Origin: a bacterium
GTDB lineage: Bacteria > Elusimicrobiota > Elusimicrobia > Elusimicrobiales > UBA9959
Assembly (NCBI GenBank): GCA_021786295.1
Contig: JAJYNO010000018.1
Span: 1-55,922 of the forward strand
Length of the DNA: 55,922 nt
Reading direction: 5' to 3'
The first letter of the stretch is position 1; each line of letters opens with the position of its first letter. Below the pieces are notes generated by a model. That model saw only the letters and a list, made by a program, of their open reading frames with translations. It was not told the origin of the DNA and ran no database searches. Below, piece by piece: positions 36,692-43,785 of the stretch. Both the position numbers and the translations under genes were made by a program.

Positions 36692-37234
36692 TTATCTCCC
36701 CTCCCGGTCTTTCATCCCGCAGACCGGACATTCTTTCCCGGGCGCCATATCGCATCTTTTTTTGCACTCGCACAGGTAGGCGGCGCATTTGCCGCAGAGG
36801 CCGTCCAGCGCCAGCGGGTTCAGCAGGCTGTCCGGGGCCCGCATGCCCGCGACCACCTTCGCGAGCAGGCCGCTGCGCTGCGCCGGTTCCATGGCCCTTA
36901 CGTTCAGGACGAAACTGAAGAGGCCGGCGGTCATGAGCCCCAGCATCAGCGCCAGCGCCGGCACCGGCAGGCGCAGGAAGCGGCGGTACGCTCCAGCTTC
37001 CGGCCGCTGCGCCTTGGCCGCGGCGACGGCGCGGGCCGTGAAGAACGGCGAAGGCTCCATGGAGGGCAGGCCCTTCAGGTCCGCCTCGGCGGCGCGCATC
37101 GCAGCCAGCGCGGCCGAGCAGGAGGGGCAGGCGGCCAGGTGGGCCTTAACAGCCTGGGTCTCGCGCGGCGGCAGCTCTCCGTCCAGGTAGGCGGAAAGCT
37201 TCCGTTCTAGATCGCGGCAGGGGCCGAAAAGCAT
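36692..37234 (-). CDS. Anti-sigma factor with zinc finger and Cys-rich C-terminal domain
   Basis: 180 residues. The N-terminal zinc-binding anti-sigma domain carries H32-x3-C36-x2-C39 (HLAACPSC). A single membrane helix lies at about 90-112. The C-terminal tail should be outside the cytoplasm and has seven cysteines (147, 150, 155, 157, 161, 169, 172), including CGKC, CEC and CPVCGM near the end. The last motif matches the metal-binding CPICGM and CPKCGM of CusB and the YHS protein. It is therefore a good candidate for a metal-sensing membrane anti-sigma factor controlling the adjacent ECF sigma factor. It starts 52 bases after the sigma gene. Confidence 0.85.
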   Translation of the reverse strand: MLFGPCRDLERKLSAYLDGELPPRETQAVKAHLAACPSCSAALAAMRAAEADLKGLPSMEPSPFFTARAVAAAKAQRPEAGAYRRFLRLPVPALALMLGLMTAGLFSFVLNVRAMEPAQRSGLLAKVVAGMRAPDSLLNPLALDGLCGKCAAYLCECKKRCDMAPGKECPVCGMKDREGR

Positions 37235-37286
37235 AAGAGCGTTCCTCTTATGCCTTTTAACGCGCGTCGGCCGAAAAACTTGCGGT

Positions 37287-37862
37287 CTATTTCTTGAGTT
37301 CTTCCGCCAGGGACCGCCTGGCGCGGAAGAGGAGGGATTCCACCGCGGACACTGAGGTCTCCATGACGGCGGCTATCTCGGCGTAGGAGCGGTCCTCGTA
37401 GACCTTGAGCGTAAGGGCCAGGCGCTGCGCGTCCGGCAGCGAGAGGAAGGCCTTCTCTATCTTTTCCCTGGCGCGGGCCTTCTCGTACAGGGCCTCGGGG
37501 CCTGAGCCGGCCGGGGCCGCCGGCTCCGCGCCGGCCGCGCCCGCGGCGTCCAGGCTCAGCGCCTGCCCCCGGGCCTTCTTCCTGCGCGAGAGGTCCACCG
37601 CCAGGTTGTAAGCTATCCTGTACAATATCGTGGAAAGCCTGGCGCCGGGCTTGAGGTCCGGCGCGGCCCTGTAAAGCCGCAGGAAGGCCTCCTGCGCCAG
37701 GTCCTCTGCCGCGGCGCGGTCGCGGGTATAGCGGAAGAGGAAATTTATCAGCCGGGCGGAGTGCTTCTCCACTATGCGGGCGAAGGCCTCCCCGCTGCCG
37801 GAGTTGAACTCCGCCAGCAGGGAAAAATCTTCGGGCAGTTCCGGCCTCTCTCTTTCCGGCAC
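37287..37862 (-). CDS. ECF-type RNA polymerase sigma factor
   Basis: 191 residues: region 2 (LINFLFRYTRDRAAAEDLAQEAFLRLYRAAPDLKP) and region 4 (SYAEIAAVMETSVSAVESLLFRARRSLAEELKK), the sigma-70 family group 4 layout, with a low-complexity Ala/Pro/Gly linker between. Directly followed by its anti-sigma gene and the efflux genes, so it presumably activates this operon when metal relieves repression. The start is GTG at 37862. No ribosome binding site is present, and a TAGAAT (37874-37869) ends exactly 6 bases before it, which suggests a leaderless transcript. The -35 is poor. Confidence 0.9.
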   Translation of the reverse strand: MPERERPELPEDFSLLAEFNSGSGEAFARIVEKHSARLINFLFRYTRDRAAAEDLAQEAFLRLYRAAPDLKPGARLSTILYRIAYNLAVDLSRRKKARGQALSLDAAGAAGAEPAAPAGSGPEALYEKARAREKIEKAFLSLPDAQRLALTLKVYEDRSYAEIAAVMETSVSAVESLLFRARRSLAEELKK

Positions 37863-37941
37863 CGGACTATTCTACTTAATTCTGCCTCGCCTCTTTAGCG
37901 GACCTGAGGACCCTTGAAAAAACGGCTTTCGTGAGCTAGAC

Positions 37942-37947
37942 TATAAT
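37942..37947 (+). promoter_or_regulatory. -10 box of the structured RNA upstream of the cupin gene
   Basis: Perfect TATAAT. The nearest -35-like element, TTGAAA at 37914-37919, is 22 bases away, too far for normal use. The predicted transcription start is near 37954. Confidence 0.45.
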
Positions 37948-37953
37948 CAGGGG

Positions 37954-38036
37954 AAGGGTCCCTCCCCGGACGTGGGAAGCAAGGTACAGAAGGGACCCGT
38001 GCAGAGGGCGGACCAGGTGGTCCGCCCCGATTTTTG
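37954..38036 (+). ncRNA. Candidate structured RNA: small RNA or attenuator leader of the cupin gene
   Basis: From the predicted start, GGGTCCCT (37956-37963) pairs perfectly with AGGGACCC (37991-37998), enclosing a 27-base purine-rich loop that includes a small CCC/GGG stem. A 9-bp stem with a GGACC arm follows and then a T-run (terminator). GGTCC at 37957-37961 could instead pair with GGACC at 38010-38014 of the terminator, so the two structures are mutually exclusive. This is the layout of an attenuation or riboswitch leader for the cupin gene 45 bases on, or of a free RNA of about 80 bases. I do not recognise a known class. Confidence 0.45.
38006..38035 (+). terminator. Intrinsic terminator in the leader before the cupin gene
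   Basis: Perfect 9-bp stem GGGCGGACC/GGTCCGCCC (38006-38014 with 38019-38027, loop AGGT), then CGATTTTT. It lies upstream, not downstream, of a coding gene. Confidence 0.85.
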
Positions 38037-38080
38037 ATAAAATCTACCAGCAGGGATCCGGAGGGTTCACGGGAGGCAAG

Positions 38081-38461
38081 ATGGCCGTCTTCATAGAGAA
38101 GCCCATGCTGGTGCAGGCAGCTGGCAACAAGCCAAAGGTGATAGAGGAATACATAGGGCGCGCCAATTCCAGGACCACGACCATAAGCGTGGCCAGGATG
38201 GTCAGCCCCGGAGGGTGGGAAGAGCCTCCCCAGCAGCCGCGCTTCACCGAGTACACGCTGGTGCTCAGGGGCATGCTGCGCGTCGAGACTCAGAACGGGG
38301 CCTTCGACGTAAGGGCCCGCCAGGCCATAATCATGGAGCCAGGAGAGCGAGTCCGCTATTCCACCCCGGAGCCGGAGGGCGCGGAGTACATAGCCGTCTG
38401 CCTGCCTGCTTTTTCGTTCGAGACGGTGCGCCGGGAAGGCGAGACCAACCGGCCGTATTGA
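38081..38461 (+). CDS. Cupin-domain protein
   Basis: 126 residues forming one small beta barrel. The two cupin motifs are degenerate but readable: VSPGGWEEPPQQPRFTEYTLVLRGMLRVE, then FDVRARQAIIMEPGERVRYSTPEPEGAEYIAVC. The usual metal-binding histidines are mostly replaced, so metal binding is doubtful. The role (sensor or small-molecule enzyme) is unknown. A strong GGGAGG site precedes the ATG. The gene stands alone, with an RNA leader and terminator before it and another terminator after it. Confidence 0.8.
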   Translation: MAVFIEKPMLVQAAGNKPKVIEEYIGRANSRTTTISVARMVSPGGWEEPPQQPRFTEYTLVLRGMLRVETQNGAFDVRARQAIIMEPGERVRYSTPEPEGAEYIAVCLPAFSFETVRREGETNRPY

Positions 38462-38484
38462 AAGGCTCCTTTGGGGACGGAGCT

Positions 38485-38510
38485 GGCGGGCGACGGCGCC
38501 CGCCCTTTTT
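38485..38510 (+). terminator. Intrinsic terminator after the cupin gene
   Basis: 8-bp stem GGCGGGCG/CGCCCGCC (38485-38492 with 38497-38504, loop ACGG) followed by CTTTTT. It lies 24 bases past the cupin stop. Confidence 0.9.
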
Positions 38511-38516
38511 ACGCCC

Positions 38517-39050
38517 TCAGGCCATCTTGGACCGGATCCTCAGCGTCCTGCCGGCGGCCATGAACACCTCGCCGCCCCGGTGGTGCAGCGTCTTCGGGGC
38601 CTTGACCGCCGCGTCCACCCAGGCCCGCACCACCTCGAAGATCAGCAGGTCGTATTTCCCGGCCAGGCTGGCGTCGCGCAGCCTGCACTCAAGGCTCGCG
38701 TAGCATTCCTTTATGAGCGGCGCTCCGACCAGCGAGGCCTTTTCCGGGGTCAGTCCGAACCTGGAGAACTTGTCCACGGTCCTGCCGGAGACGTTGCCGC
38801 AGGCCACGGTCTTTTTGGCCAACTCCAGCGTCGGGATGTTTATCGCGCATTCTTTCGACGCCTTTATCATCCCGGAAGTGAGGCTCTGCCCGCCTATCAC
38901 GCAGCCTACCAGCGGCGGCTCGAAGTCCATCATCGTGTGCCAGGACATCGCCATGACGTTATTGCGGCCTTCGCGCGCCGAGCTCACCAGTACGACCGGG
39001 CCCGGCTCCAGCAGCGAGTACACTTTTGACAGCGGGTATTTTCTCTTCAT
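38517..39050 (-). CDS. Flavin reductase-like FMN-binding protein
   Basis: 177-residue split-barrel flavoprotein of the flavin reductase-like family. Typical blocks are PGPVVLVSSAREGRNNVMAMSWHTMMDFEPPLVGCVIG and AINIPTLELAKKTVACGNVSG, with a conserved SLECRL strand. It probably binds FMN and reduces a flavin or another substrate with NAD(P)H; the partner is unknown. A strong AAGGAGGG site precedes the ATG, and its start overlaps the HEAT-protein stop by 4 bases. Confidence 0.87.
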   Translation of the reverse strand: MKRKYPLSKVYSLLEPGPVVLVSSAREGRNNVMAMSWHTMMDFEPPLVGCVIGGQSLTSGMIKASKECAINIPTLELAKKTVACGNVSGRTVDKFSRFGLTPEKASLVGAPLIKECYASLECRLRDASLAGKYDLLIFEVVRAWVDAAVKAPKTLHHRGGEVFMAAGRTLRIRSKMA

Positions 39051-40534
39051 GGTCCCTCCTTGGGAAGGCCGGCGGGACAGATCCGGCGCATCTCCCTCGC
39101 TATCGCCGGCAGCCTGCGCAGCGCGGGCTTGACGGCCGCCAGCGCCCGCGCGGCTGCGGTGCGCTGGGCGCAGTCCCTGGTCCTGAAGGTCCGCCAGAGC
39201 TGCCGCTCCGCGGCGGCCCCCTTCCTGCCTAAAGCGGCTATGGCGCCGGCCGCGGCTATCCGCACCCCGGCGCGGCGGCCGCGCAGAGCGGCTATCAGCG
39301 CGTAAAGGGCTTTTTTGTCGGAGGCGGCCAGGCGGCCTAGCGGAGCCGCAGCGAGTTCCCGCGTCTCCCGGTCCGCGTCCCCTAGAGCCGCCGAGAGGGC
39401 GGCGGCCGCGCCCTTGGGAAAACCGGCGGCGGCGGTCACCGAGTAGCGCCCGAGCGCCCGGGCGGCGGCCCTGCGCACTCCGGGAGAGGGGTCCTTCAGG
39501 GCGGCCAGCAGCGCGGCGGCCGCCTTGAGCGGCGGGGCTGGAGAGGAGGCCAGGGCCTTCGCTGCCAGCTCGCGCGTGAGGGCCGAGGAAGAGGAGAGCT
39601 GCCCGGTCAGCCAGTCCGTGGAGGCTTTGCCGCTCTTCAGCAGCGCGCCGGCAGCCGGCGCGGCAGGCGCCCCCCCCGCCTCCGCGGCCTTCTGCAGAGC
39701 TCCGGCCTGCTCGAGCGAAAGCCCCGCGAGCATCACCGGCGGGCAGGCGTCCAGGGCTTCGGCGCTGTTAAGGCGAGCCGCGGCGTCCGGGTCGGAGAGC
39801 GCGGAGACGAGCGCCGGCAGGGCCGCGGCTGGCGGCGGCTTCATGGCGGCCAGCACCCCGGAGGCCCCCTCCCGGTAAGCGGGGTCTCCCGAGGCCAGCA
39901 GCCCGGAGAGGAAGCGCCCCGCCGGCGCGCCAATATCCCCGAGCGCGGCCAGCGCCAGCGTCCTTATATCCGGGTCCTCGCTGACGGCCGCCCGCACCAG
40001 CGCCGGCACAGCCTTGGCGGCCTTTTCCCCCATCCCCGCCAGCGCGGCTATGGACTCTATGGCAAGTTCCTTGTCCCCTTTCCTGAAATTGCCGGCCAGG
40101 GCCAGCGCCCCGTCGTCCCCCTGGGCCGAAAGGATGGCCTCCAGTTCTTCGCGTAGGCCGGCAGGCACGGAAAGCAGTTCTCCCGCCATAAGCGGCGCGG
40201 CGGCGCTCAGCCGGGTCAGGGTCCGCCTGGCCGAATCGGCCACGGCTGCCACGGGATCGCCCAGCGCTTTTATCAGCTGCGGCGCGGCGGCCGCGGCCTG
40301 CGGGCCGATGTCCTCCAGGGCTTCGGCGGCGTAGGCGCGCCGGTCCGGGTCGGCCGAGGAAAGCTCCCGGCCCATTTCGCGGGCCAGCTCCTCCTTGCGC
40401 GATTCGCCGTATCTGAGCGCGTCCTCCAGCGCCTGGGCCCGTTCCCGCGGGTCCGGGGCCAGCAGGCGGCCTTTAAACGAGGAACAGCCGGCCAGCAGCG
40501 CGGCGCAGAGTAGCGGGAGGAACGCGCGCGTCAT
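39047..40534 (-). CDS. HEAT-repeat lipoprotein
   Basis: 495 residues with a lipoprotein signal (LLAGC, lipidated Cys17). The rest is Ala/Leu/Arg-rich tandem helical pairs of about 30-38 residues of HEAT/PBS-lyase type (for example RRAYAAEALEDIGPQAAAAAPQLIKAL and VRRAAARALGRYS). Such solenoids are protein-binding scaffolds. Lipidation places it on a periplasmic face. It lies between a membrane-protein gene and the flavin-reductase gene with overlaps or gaps of only a few bases, so the three are cotranscribed. No ligand is predicted. Confidence 0.8.
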   Translation of the reverse strand: MTRAFLPLLCAALLAGCSSFKGRLLAPDPRERAQALEDALRYGESRKEELAREMGRELSSADPDRRAYAAEALEDIGPQAAAAAPQLIKALGDPVAAVADSARRTLTRLSAAAPLMAGELLSVPAGLREELEAILSAQGDDGALALAGNFRKGDKELAIESIAALAGMGEKAAKAVPALVRAAVSEDPDIRTLALAALGDIGAPAGRFLSGLLASGDPAYREGASGVLAAMKPPPAAALPALVSALSDPDAAARLNSAEALDACPPVMLAGLSLEQAGALQKAAEAGGAPAAPAAGALLKSGKASTDWLTGQLSSSSALTRELAAKALASSPAPPLKAAAALLAALKDPSPGVRRAAARALGRYSVTAAAGFPKGAAAALSAALGDADRETRELAAAPLGRLAASDKKALYALIAALRGRRAGVRIAAAGAIAALGRKGAAAERQLWRTFRTRDCAQRTAAARALAAVKPALRRLPAIAREMRRICPAGLPKEGP

Positions 40535-40538
40535 GGGC

Positions 40539-41498
40539 TCAGATCCAGCCGAGGAAGAGGCTGACGGTGCGCGCGTCCACCGCGCGCAGGGCCGCGTAAC
40601 AGACCACCGGGACGGCGGCCGCGGCGGCCCATTTGAGGGCGGGATGCGGCCGGCGGCCCGGAGCCGTCCAGGAGGCCTCCTCCCAGGTCCTGCCCCCGCG
40701 CAGCCAGGAGGCCAGGCTGTACAGGGAGTAGAGCGAGAGCGCCAGGAAGGGGAAGCCGGCGTAGATAAGCCGGGGCGCCTGAGAGAGCCAGTCAGGCGCC
40801 CGGTATACCCAGGAGGCTCCCGCGGCGCTGTTCCACCAGTTCCAGAGCAGGCCGCAGAGCAGTCCCGAGACGGCCAGCCGGAGAGTCTTGGCCGGCAGGC
40901 CGCCGGAGAGTTCTCTCAGCAGCGACGGCAGCCCGAGTTCGAGCAGCAGCGGCTCGGCCAGCAGGAAAGGGGCGGGGACGGCCAGAGGCCAGCAGGCCGA
41001 CGGAAAGGCCAGCGCAGCGGCCAGCAGCAGGGCGCCGGACGAGGCCGCCAGCGCCGGGGCCGAGGAAGGAAGGCGGAATGGCCGTGAGCGGATGCCCCGG
41101 AAGAGGCGCAGGGCCTCCAGCAGTTCCGCCAGCACGAAAACGGAAGGCAGGGCGGCGGCCCAGCTGAAGAGCCTGCCGGTCCAGCGCGTGGAGAGCGTGG
41201 AGCACATGCCTGTGTAGTCCCAGGCGCCCAGCCGCAGGTTCAGCAGCTCCGCCAGGGCTCCGAAAGCCGCGGACCAGGCGGCCAGGACCAGGAACTCCTC
41301 CGTGCGGGAGACCAGCGGGGAGCTACCCTTGAAGCGCCAGGCCAGGTTGTCGGCCAGCAGGACGAAGCTCCACGCGGCGAAAGGGAAGAACTGGTTGTTG
41401 ACCGGCTCCACCGCGAAGTACCTGCCGGCGTAGCCGAACAGGGTCAGGAAGAAGGCCAGGTAAAGCGCGGACTTGGCGCGTGACTCCTCTTCGAACAT
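40539..41498 (-). CDS. Polytopic membrane protein, unknown
   Basis: 319 residues with about eight or nine hydrophobic segments, aromatic- and Leu-rich, with YFAVEPVNNQFFPFAAW near residue 30, LGAWDYTGMCS near 95 and WNWWNSAAGASWVYRAPDWL near 230. No family is recognised. The ATG at 41498 has no ribosome binding site but lies exactly 6 bases after the -10 box of a good promoter, so it is probably translated from a leaderless mRNA. It heads a three-gene operon with the HEAT lipoprotein and the flavin reductase-like gene. Confidence 0.72.
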   Translation of the reverse strand: MFEEESRAKSALYLAFFLTLFGYAGRYFAVEPVNNQFFPFAAWSFVLLADNLAWRFKGSSPLVSRTEEFLVLAAWSAAFGALAELLNLRLGAWDYTGMCSTLSTRWTGRLFSWAAALPSVFVLAELLEALRLFRGIRSRPFRLPSSAPALAASSGALLLAAALAFPSACWPLAVPAPFLLAEPLLLELGLPSLLRELSGGLPAKTLRLAVSGLLCGLLWNWWNSAAGASWVYRAPDWLSQAPRLIYAGFPFLALSLYSLYSLASWLRGGRTWEEASWTAPGRRPHPALKWAAAAAVPVVCYAALRAVDARTVSLFLGWI

Positions 41499-41504
41499 AA
41501 GCCA

Positions 41505-41533
41505 ATCATAGCAACCGCGGCGGAGGAAAGCAA
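41505..41533 (-). promoter_or_regulatory. Promoter of the membrane protein operon (leaderless)
   Basis: On the minus strand TTGCTT (41533-41528), 17 bases, TATGAT (41510-41505). The predicted transcription start coincides with the A of the ATG at 41498. Confidence 0.6.
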
Positions 41534-41551
41534 CGGCCGCGGCGGCCGGGG

Positions 41552-42667
41552 TCAGAAGGCGGAGGAATAGGCGTCCAGCCCCAGCTCGTCGCGCATGGCC
41601 CGCATCTCCCGCAGGGTCTCCCTGTTCAGCGGCACGCCGCGGTCCTTGCGGTAAAGCCAGTTCAGGTATTCCTTCTCGCCGGCGGTGTAGATGCGTTTGG
41701 CGCCCGGCGCTTTCCTGGAGGCGCGCAGGCCGCGCAGAATGCCGCCCGTCGTCCTCTTGAAGGAGCGCAGGCTGGTGAAGGCCTCGACGTTTATCGCGAT
41801 GAAGAAGTGGCCGAGCGGGTACGGTATCTTGTTGCCCGCCGCGTCGTAGCCCAGCAGCATCTTCATGTAGGCGCCCTGCTGCAGCGCCGCGGAGAGGATC
41901 TCCACCACCGTGGTGTAGCCGTAGCCCTTGTAGCCGCCCATGTCCTCGCCAGGCCCGCCGAGCGGGACCAGCGCTGCGGTGCCGGCCACCAGGTCCTTCA
42001 GCACCTCGTTCGCGTCGGTCCTGGAGCGGCCTTCGGAGTCTATCACCCAGCCCTTCGGGATCTTCTTGCCGAGCTTGGCGTACACCTCTATCTTGCCGCG
42101 CTGGGTTATCGGCGTGGCGCAGTCCAGCAGGAAGGGGAACTTCTCGTCCGTCGGTATAGCGAACGTCAGCGGGTTGGTGCCCATCATGTTCTCCACGCCG
42201 AAGGTCGGCGCCACCGACGGGCGGGCGTTGGTCCCGGAGATGCCGATCATGCCGGCCTTCTCGGCCAGCATCGCGTGGTAGCCGGCTATGCCGTAATGCG
42301 TGGAGTTGCGCACCACGGTCATGCCCATGCCGTATCTCCTGGCCTTCTTTATCGCCAGCTCCATCGCGCGCTTGGCTATCACGTGGCCCATGCCGTTGTG
42401 GCCGTCTATGACGGCGGTCGCAGGGCTCCGGCGCACTATCTCGAAGCGCGTCCTGGGGTTCAGGATGCCGTCCCTGATGCGGTCGTAGTAGATGGACTTC
42501 AGACGGGAGACGCCGTGCGAGTCTATCCCCAGCTTGTCCGCGGTGATCAGCACGTCGGCGCAGACGGCCGCGTCGGCGGCGGGAACGCCGACGCCCTTGA
42601 AGACGTCGCGGACGAACCGCTCCATCACCGGGAATTTCACCCACCGGGAGCCTTTCTCTATTTCCAT
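41552..42667 (-). CDS. Ldh-family NAD(P)-dependent malate/L-lactate dehydrogenase-like oxidoreductase
   Basis: 371-residue member of the type 2 malate/L-lactate/ureidoglycolate dehydrogenase family, unrelated to classical LDH. The catalytic region is RNSTHYGIAGYHA; IDSHGVSRL, GISGTNARPSVAP and MGTNPLTFAIP are family hallmarks. The exact hydroxy-acid substrate is not predictable. A strong AAGGAGGG site precedes the ATG at 42667. The gene overlaps the murG 3' end by 10 bases, so it is the last gene of the mraY-murD-ftsW-murG operon. Confidence 0.93.
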   Translation of the reverse strand: MEIEKGSRWVKFPVMERFVRDVFKGVGVPAADAAVCADVLITADKLGIDSHGVSRLKSIYYDRIRDGILNPRTRFEIVRRSPATAVIDGHNGMGHVIAKRAMELAIKKARRYGMGMTVVRNSTHYGIAGYHAMLAEKAGMIGISGTNARPSVAPTFGVENMMGTNPLTFAIPTDEKFPFLLDCATPITQRGKIEVYAKLGKKIPKGWVIDSEGRSRTDANEVLKDLVAGTAALVPLGGPGEDMGGYKGYGYTTVVEILSAALQQGAYMKMLLGYDAAGNKIPYPLGHFFIAINVEAFTSLRSFKRTTGGILRGLRASRKAPGAKRIYTAGEKEYLNWLYRKDRGVPLNRETLREMRAMRDELGLDAYSSAF

Positions 42668-43785
42668 GTTCCCTCCTTCTGTCGTGACCCGCTTACAAGG
42701 TCCGCCAAAGCGGCGGCGGCGCCCAGTCCCGCCGGTATGCCGGCGGCCGCGGAGGCCTCCGACATGGCGCGCAACCTCGCGGGGTCCCCCGCCAGGGCGC
42801 GCAGGTCAGCTGTCAGTGAGGCGTCGAAGTCCGGCCCCTCCTCGAGCAGCAGGGCCGCGCCTTTTTCCGACAGCGCCAGGGCGTTGTATCTCTGGTGCCC
42901 GCCGGCCGAGGTCGGCAGCGGCACCAGTATCGCCGGCTTGGCCAGCTGGGCCAGCTCCGCCACCGTGCTGGCGCCGGAGCGCGAGATCACCAGGTCGGCG
43001 GCGGCGTAAAGGGCCGGCATGTCCTCCCGGTAGTCGAAGACCTTGAAGCGGCGCTCCCCCTCCAGCCCGGCGGCGGCGTAGGCGGCTTTGACCTCCTCGA
43101 AGTTCCTGCGGCCGGTTATGTGAACCGCCTGCATGTCCGAGCGGAGCTCCCTGGCCGCTGCTATGAAGGCCGCGTTCAGGCGGCGCGCGCCCTGGCTGCC
43201 GCCGAACATCAGCACCGTGAAAGGCAGGCGCTCCAGGCCGAGCCGGGCCCTGGCCTCGTACTTGTCCGGCGGCGAGGCGAAAGCGCTGCGTATCGGCGTG
43301 CCGGTGAGCTCCGTCCGGGGACCCGGCTGGCCGCCGGCGAGCGGCAGGCCTAGCGCCGCCTTGCGGCAGAACAGTCCGGCCAGGCGGTTGCCCAGGCCGA
43401 ACTTGGCGTTGGATTCGTGTATGTAGACCGGCACCCCGGCCAAACGCGCGGCCAGGGCCGCCGGGAAGCCCACGTAGCTGCCGGTGCCCAGCACGGCGTC
43501 GGGCAGGAAGTCGGCGATGACCCGGCGGGCCAGGCGCAGCGAGCCCAGGAACTTCCACAGGAACGCGGCGTGCCTGAAGGGGTTCAGCGAGCGCGGCAGC
43601 GGGACCATGTCCAGTTCCACGTAGGGGAAGTCCTCCTCCTCCAGCGCGGGTATGGCGAGGTCCTGCTTCTTCACCAGGAAGACGGTCTGCCAGCCGCGCC
43701 CGCGCAGCTCCGAGGCCAGCGCGAAGCCCGGATAGAAGTGCCCCCCGGTGCCGCCAGAGGCTATCAGGGCGCGCCTGGCCGTCAT
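42658..43785 (-). CDS. murG: UDP-GlcNAc:lipid I N-acetylglucosaminyltransferase
   Basis: Adds GlcNAc to lipid I to make lipid II at the inner face of the membrane. The GT-B fold signatures are GGTGGHFYPGFALA (residues 11-24), GGSQGARRLN near 184, and SGASTVAELAQLAKPAILVPLP in the C-terminal UDP-sugar site. 375 residues. Overlaps ftsW by ATGA. Confidence 0.97.
   Translation of the reverse strand: MTARRALIASGGTGGHFYPGFALASELRGRGWQTVFLVKKQDLAIPALEEEDFPYVELDMVPLPRSLNPFRHAAFLWKFLGSLRLARRVIADFLPDAVLGTGSYVGFPAALAARLAGVPVYIHESNAKFGLGNRLAGLFCRKAALGLPLAGGQPGPRTELTGTPIRSAFASPPDKYEARARLGLERLPFTVLMFGGSQGARRLNAAFIAAARELRSDMQAVHITGRRNFEEVKAAYAAAGLEGERRFKVFDYREDMPALYAAADLVISRSGASTVAELAQLAKPAILVPLPTSAGGHQRYNALALSEKGAALLLEEGPDFDASLTADLRALAGDPARLRAMSEASAAAGIPAGLGAAAALADLVSGSRQKEGTWK

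Noticed and set aside
30642-37862. Recent horizontal transfer of the metal operon
   Set aside because: Its GC content, ATA usage and gene packing look like the surrounding genes, and no flanking repeats, tRNA or integrase mark an island.
37914-37947. TTGAAA plus TATAAT as a normal promoter pair
   Set aside because: The spacer is 22 bases, outside the working range, so only the -10 box is reported.
37954-38036. SRP (4.5S) RNA, 6S RNA or a known riboswitch
   Set aside because: An AAGCAAGG stretch recalls the SRP loop, but the CCGGAAGG tetraloop context and the symmetric loop are missing; no known riboswitch core was recognised.
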